From: Natrinema sp. CBA1119
GTDB taxonomy: Archaea; Halobacteriota; Halobacteria; Halobacteriales; Natrialbaceae
DNA length: 64,000 bases
Direction: 5' to 3'
Assembly: GCF_002572525.1 (NCBI RefSeq)
Contig: NZ_PDBS01000001.1
Coordinates: 434,001 to 498,000 of the forward strand
Below are positions 60,246 through 64,000 of this stretch, in pieces (positions within the stretch are counted from its first letter, which is position 1; every line of letters begins with the position of its first letter). The position numbers were made by a program, and so were the translations under genes. Below the pieces are notes generated by a model. It was given only the letters and a program-made list of their open reading frames with translations. It searched no databases and was not told where the DNA came from.

Positions 60246-61226
60246 ATGGTTCGCGAACGAATCGACCGGATCGGCGTCGTCGGCGCGGGCACGATGGGCA
60301 GCGGTATCGCACAGGTCGCCGCCACGCACGGCTATAACGTGGTGATGCGCGACATCGAATCGGAGTTCGTCGCGAACGGCTTCGACACCATCGACGACAG
60401 CCTCGAGCGACTCGCAAATCGAGAAAGCCTCGAATCGGACCCCGAGACGATCCGCGACCGGATCGAGGGAACGACGCTCCTCGAGGACCTCGCGGACTGC
60501 GACCTCGTGGTCGAGGCCGCACTCGAGGAGTTAGACATCAAGCGGGAGATCTTCGCCGACCTCGAGCGGATCTGTGACGAAGACATCCTGCTGGCGACGA
60601 ACACGAGCACGATCTCGATCACCTCGATCGCGGCCGACCTCGAGCACCCCGAGCGCGTGATCGGCCTGCACTTCATGAACCCCGTCCCGATCATAGAGGG
60701 CGTCGAGATCGTGGTCGGCGAGAAGACGACCGAGACGGCGACCGCGCTGGCCCACGACCTCGCGGAGGACCTCGAGAAGACGACCTGGGAGGCCGACGAC
60801 AAGCCGGGCTTCGTCACCAACCGTATCCTGATGCCCTGGATCAACGAGGGGATTCGGGCCTACGACGAGGGCGTCGCCACGAAAGCCGATATCGACGCGG
60901 GGATGGAACTCGGAACGAACGTGCCGATGGGGCCGCTCACTCTCGCGGATCACATCGGACTGGACGTCTGCCTCCACGCCACCGAAACGCTCCACGATGA
61001 GTTGGGCGACCGCTACAAACCCGCCTACCTCCTCAAACGAAAGGTCGAGGCCGGCGACCTCGGGAAGAAGACGGGACGGGGTTCTACGAGTACGACTGAC
61101 CGAACCGCAGTCGTCCGGCGGTGTCGTCGATCCGGTATCGTGTCGTCCGGAAGAGTCGTCGATCCCGCACCGTATCGTCCGACAGAGAGCCCGAAAGTAT
61201 CGCCAGTTCCTTTCAGACCGTCGTAA
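60246..61226 (+). CDS. 3-hydroxyacyl-CoA dehydrogenase with 3' frameshift
   Basis: The protein opens with the NAD motif I-G-V-V-G-A-G-T-M-G-S-G-I-A-Q and contains T-N-T-S-T-I-S-I-T, I-G-L-H-F-M-N-P-V, and D-K-P-G-F-V-T-N-R. These fit 3-hydroxybutyryl-CoA dehydrogenase, which oxidises (S)-3-hydroxyacyl-CoA. The usual end is G-R-G-F-Y-E-Y-D then stop. Here, after K-K-T-G-R-G at about 61080, the bases read one short, giving S-T-S-T-T-D and 42 extra residues to 61226. Adding one G in the G-run would restore F-Y-E-Y-D and a stop at 61097-61099. The true gene length is about 284 residues. Confidence 0.85.
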   Translation: MVRERIDRIGVVGAGTMGSGIAQVAATHGYNVVMRDIESEFVANGFDTIDDSLERLANRESLESDPETIRDRIEGTTLLEDLADCDLVVEAALEELDIKREIFADLERICDEDILLATNTSTISITSIAADLEHPERVIGLHFMNPVPIIEGVEIVVGEKTTETATALAHDLAEDLEKTTWEADDKPGFVTNRILMPWINEGIRAYDEGVATKADIDAGMELGTNVPMGPLTLADHIGLDVCLHATETLHDELGDRYKPAYLLKRKVEAGDLGKKTGRGSTSTTDRTAVVRRCRRSGIVSSGRVVDPAPYRPTESPKVSPVPFRPS

Positions 61227-61259
61227 CGTATTTGCAGTTGACACGCGTCTGTCGACTCG

Positions 61260-62567
61260 ATGCGCCTCGTTCGTCTCGCCGTCATCGCCCTCTGTTGTAG
61301 CCTTATCGGCGTCGCCGGCGTCACCGCCGTCGCCGGCGCACCCCCACCGTCGCAGCTCTGTGGCGTCTGCGGGCCCGGCGTCGCGAACGATGCCGAAATC
61401 GCGGGTGCGACGGGGCACGGAACGCTCGACGTGTACGTCGACGAGGCCGGCGATTCCCGGTGGGTGGCCCGAGTCCCCGTCAACGAATCGGCCGCCGAGC
61501 GCTACCGGAGCAACGCGAGCGCCCTCGAGGCTGCGGTCGGCGACGCTTGGGCACGATACCACGTCGCCGACGGCGACGTCCGGGCCGTGGAGTCGAGGCT
61601 CGACGGCGAGACCGTCGTCGTGACCTACGCGGTCGATGACGTGGCCAGACGCGGCGTCGGCGAGCAATGGATCGTCGACTACTTCGCGACCGGCACGTCG
61701 CCGACGCGCTACCAGCTGGTGGCCGAGCGGATGACGATTCACGCGCCCGACGGGACGGAGATCACGAACCGGATCCCCGGCGCCGAGATCGACGGCAACG
61801 CCGCGACGTGGACAAACGGAACCGAGCGCGGCGCGGACGGCGACTTCGGCGAGCAGACGCGCGCCACGTACGGCAGCGGCGGCGTCCTCGGAACGGCGAG
61901 TGGCTACGCGACGATCGGCCTCGATGTCGGCCCGACGGCGCTCTCTCACGGCGTCAGCGGCGGGCTCGTTCCCGGACTACTGATCGGAATCGTGGGAATC
62001 GCGATCACTCGCATCGACTGGGGAGTTACCGACTTCGATGCGACGACGCTCGAGCGGCTGATCGTCGCCGTCGGGTCGATCGGAGCGGTCGGCTTCCTCG
62101 TCGTCGGCGCGGTGTCGACCGGTGACGGACTCGCGCCGGGACCCGTCGCGCTGGCCTCGCTCGGAATCGGGTACGCCCTGCTGGGGAGCGCGGCGCGTCG
62201 GGTCGGCGGACGACTCGAGACTCGCGGGTTCGTCGGTCTGTCGGTGCTCGCGACGGTCGCCGCCGCAGGGGTCACCCTCCTGCTCGCCGGGCCGCCGGTG
62301 TACGCGTTTCCCGCGCTGTTCGGCCTGGCGACCGCGCTCTGTCTCCCGATCGGGCACGCCGCCGAACGCGGGCGGACGGCGGTTGCGCTTATCGCAGTCG
62401 CCGCACTCACGCCGATCGCCGCCATCGCGGCCGTCGCACCCGTTTCCGTCTTCGGATACGGGCCGGCCATCTACGGCCTCCTGTTGCTCCCGTGGGTCGC
62501 CAGCGTCGCCGCGTTCGGCTACCCGCTCGCGCTGCTCGGTCGGCGGCTGGCTATCGATACCGATTGA
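61260..62567 (+). CDS. Signal-peptide-bearing polytopic membrane protein, unknown
   Basis: A 435-residue protein. A hydrophobic N-terminal segment (L-A-V-I-A-L-C-C-S-L-I-G-V-A-G-V) is followed by a 190-residue extracellular domain with C-G-V-C and paired beta-strands. About seven membrane helices follow from residue 235, in pairs with short loops. I recognise no family. It starts 33 bases after the frameshifted dehydrogenase, or 160 bases after the predicted original stop, so a separate promoter is possible. Confidence 0.68.
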   Translation: MRLVRLAVIALCCSLIGVAGVTAVAGAPPPSQLCGVCGPGVANDAEIAGATGHGTLDVYVDEAGDSRWVARVPVNESAAERYRSNASALEAAVGDAWARYHVADGDVRAVESRLDGETVVVTYAVDDVARRGVGEQWIVDYFATGTSPTRYQLVAERMTIHAPDGTEITNRIPGAEIDGNAATWTNGTERGADGDFGEQTRATYGSGGVLGTASGYATIGLDVGPTALSHGVSGGLVPGLLIGIVGIAITRIDWGVTDFDATTLERLIVAVGSIGAVGFLVVGAVSTGDGLAPGPVALASLGIGYALLGSAARRVGGRLETRGFVGLSVLATVAAAGVTLLLAGPPVYAFPALFGLATALCLPIGHAAERGRTAVALIAVAALTPIAAIAAVAPVSVFGYGPAIYGLLLLPWVASVAAFGYPLALLGRRLAIDTD

Positions 62568-62600
62568 ACCGCAAACCGTGACTCGTCTCTCATCCCCGTC

Positions 62601-63020
62601 TCACTCGAGGAACCGAGCGTTCACGTCCACGTCCGCTGGCGGCATGGCACACTGCTCTTTCTTGCCGAACCAACGGTAGCGGCGGGCGGCGACGAAATCG
62701 TACGCTCGGTCCCGGAGCCAGCGCGGCAGGAATCGAGTCGGGCCGAGCAGCGCGTAGACGCCGCCGAGGAGCCGCGCGATGCGAATGACTGCGGACGACT
62801 TCACGTAACAGTCGTCGCCCTCGATCAGCACGATCGACTCGAGTTCGTCGGTCGGCAGCCCGTGCTCGGCGAGCAGCTCCGTGCCGATATCGGACTGGAG
62901 CGAAGCGAAGTGAAACGTTCCGTCGGTATCCCGGGGCAGGATGAACTGGACGAACCCGTTACAGAGGTTGCAGACGCCGTCGAAAAGAACGATCGGCCCG
63001 TCCGGGATATCCGAACTCAT
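62601..63020 (-). CDS. DCC-family thiol-disulfide oxidoreductase
   Basis: A 139-residue protein. The hallmark is F-D-G-V-C-N-L-C-N near the start; F-H-F-A-S-L-Q-S follows, and R-W-L-R-D-R-A-Y-D-F-V-A-A-R-R-Y near the end, as in DUF393/DCC proteins. These are thought to be thioredoxin-like oxidoreductases. It converges on the membrane protein gene and follows the squalene/phytoene synthase gene on its strand. Confidence 0.83.
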   Translation of the reverse strand: MSSDIPDGPIVLFDGVCNLCNGFVQFILPRDTDGTFHFASLQSDIGTELLAEHGLPTDELESIVLIEGDDCYVKSSAVIRIARLLGGVYALLGPTRFLPRWLRDRAYDFVAARRYRWFGKKEQCAMPPADVDVNARFLE

Positions 63021-63093
63021 TGGTACTCGATCGTTAGAACTGGTCCGAAGTCAACATGTCGATCCCTGGCTGCTCGCGTCTCATCGGTCGCTG

Positions 63094-64000
63094 CTACTGG
63101 TGGAGCGGCTGCTCGGCCATCTTGGTGCGAAGTTCGTCCAGTCGCGAGGGGGAGACGCCGTCCTCGAACTGCTGGAGGAGCGCGTACACCTCCGCTCGAG
63201 ACACTTTGACGTCGCCCTCGCGAACGACGTCTTCGGGGCGTTCGCGCAGTTCGCGGAGGGTCCCAACCGCCAGCAGGTAGGGGATCGCCCACGCCGAGAG
63301 CCGGTTGCCGTGGTGTTCGGGCACGACCTCGAGGTAGCGGTGGGCGTCGTCGAGGTAGCGCTCGGCGCGGCCCGTCACCCGCTTGATGACGTTCGTGACG
63401 CCGCCGTGGTGGTCCTCGTCGGTCACCGATTCGATTTCGACGTCCTCCGCCGCGAGCCACTCGGCGGGGAGGTAGACGTTGTTTTCGTCGTGGTAATCGG
63501 ACTCGACGTCCTTCGCGATGTTGACCAGTTGGAGGAGGAGCGCGAACGAGCGCGCGTTCCCCCGCATCTCGTCGGCCCGTTCCTGCGACGTGCCGCGGGC
63601 GACCAGTCCGGTGATCAGGGTCCCGACGGTGCCGGCGGCGTACCAGCAGTACTCCTCGAGTTCCTCGATCGTCTGGAGGCGTAACCCACCCTCACTCGCG
63701 TAGCGATCGGTGAACATCGCCATTCCGTCGACGAGTTCGCGGACCGGTTCGCGCATGATTTCGCGGGGCTCCTCTTCGAGCGATTCGAACGTTTGCAGGA
63801 CCCGGGGCGTCTCGGCGACGACGTCCCAGTCGTCGGTTCGCTCCTCGGGAATCCACGGCTCGACGTCGTCCATGAACGCCGAGACGGAGCCATCCGCGTT
63901 CGGATCGAGCAGTCGATCGTACGTCGCGAGCAGTTCGGTCTGTGCGTCCGGCGGGATATGGCCCGCATCCTCGATCGTATCGGCAATTCGACAAAGAAGG
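63094..64000 (-). CDS. Squalene/phytoene synthase, 5' end beyond the window
   Basis: The visible part is about 302 residues and the frame stays open to the last base. Near that edge it reads L-L-C-R-I-A-D-T-I-E-D-A-G, the first substrate-Mg motif (D-x-x-x-D type) of squalene and phytoene synthases. The second motif is N-I-A-K-D-V-E-S-D-Y, preceded by L-L-L-Q-L-V. They join two isoprenoid diphosphates head to head, to phytoene (carotenoids) or squalene. The partner genes that would tell which are outside the window. An internal ATG at 63873 is not the true start. Confidence 0.88.
   Translation of the reverse strand, partial: LLCRIADTIEDAGHIPPDAQTELLATYDRLLDPNADGSVSAFMDDVEPWIPEERTDDWDVVAETPRVLQTFESLEEEPREIMREPVRELVDGMAMFTDRYASEGGLRLQTIEELEEYCWYAAGTVGTLITGLVARGTSQERADEMRGNARSFALLLQLVNIAKDVESDYHDENNVYLPAEWLAAEDVEIESVTDEDHHGGVTNVIKRVTGRAERYLDDAHRYLEVVPEHHGNRLSAWAIPYLLAVGTLRELRERPEDVVREGDVKVSRAEVYALLQQFEDGVSPSRLDELRTKMAEQPLHQ

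Overview
The window reads as chromosomal DNA of a halophilic archaeon (class Halobacteria). GC is high, the encoded proteins are strongly acidic, many exported proteins carry twin-arginine (Tat) signals, several of them lipoproteins, and promoters have TATA boxes about 25-33 bases before start codons, as in leaderless transcripts. Many small zinc-finger and membrane proteins match families I know only from haloarchaea. The family Natrialbaceae is plausible but is an inference. I found no rRNA, tRNA, CRISPR array, insertion sequence or replication origin.

Region 1 (1-13.6 kb) is rich in redox, copper and molybdenum functions. It holds a NosL-like copper lipoprotein, a COG0523 metallochaperone GTPase, a glutathione-independent formaldehyde dehydrogenase-like enzyme, and a GlcG/HbpS-like protein. 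A three-gene operon follows: an unknown 300-residue protein, a PQQ-type quinoprotein alcohol dehydrogenase with the vicinal Cys-Cys and a D-Y-D metal motif, and a Tat-exported double-cupredoxin protein. A molybdenum formate dehydrogenase and MobA come next. Read together, these could oxidise an alcohol, possibly methanol, to CO2. This is the most interesting functional hypothesis in the window.

Region 2 (13.7-28 kb) has a halocyanin/ZIP transporter/two-domain multicopper oxidase operon with paired palindromic operator candidates, then YqeC, a HemG-like flavodoxin, a VOC dioxygenase, PanE, an iron-type alcohol dehydrogenase, and the archaeosine precursor operon queD-queE-queC with an inverted repeat in its promoter. 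A 48-codon remnant of a beta-keto-acid cleavage enzyme lies at 19.6 kb.

Region 3 (28-43 kb) is mostly housekeeping and regulatory: a CinA-like protein, an ATP-NAD kinase-like protein, an AbrB-PhoU regulator, a nitrilase-type hydrolase, a GlmU-type enzyme, an aldehyde dehydrogenase, SPW and PRC-barrel proteins and a RIO-like kinase. It also has the strangest DNA structure here. A cluster of perfect short hairpins with three-base loops and unrelated arms lies at 39.57-39.79 kb, and two related hairpins sit in frame inside the aldehyde dehydrogenase gene.

Region 4 (43-64 kb) is central carbon and lipid metabolism: acyl-CoA dehydrogenase, glutamate dehydrogenase, a CitE/HpcH lyase, a succinate-semialdehyde dehydrogenase-like enzyme, a MaoC hydratase, two PH-domain membrane proteins, an acyl-CoA carboxylase with a fused small-subunit-like domain, a Tat-exported trypsin-like protease, fructose-bisphosphate aldolase and fructose-bisphosphatase in one operon, a 3-hydroxyacyl-CoA dehydrogenase with a 3' frameshift, and the start of a squalene/phytoene synthase cut by the window edge.
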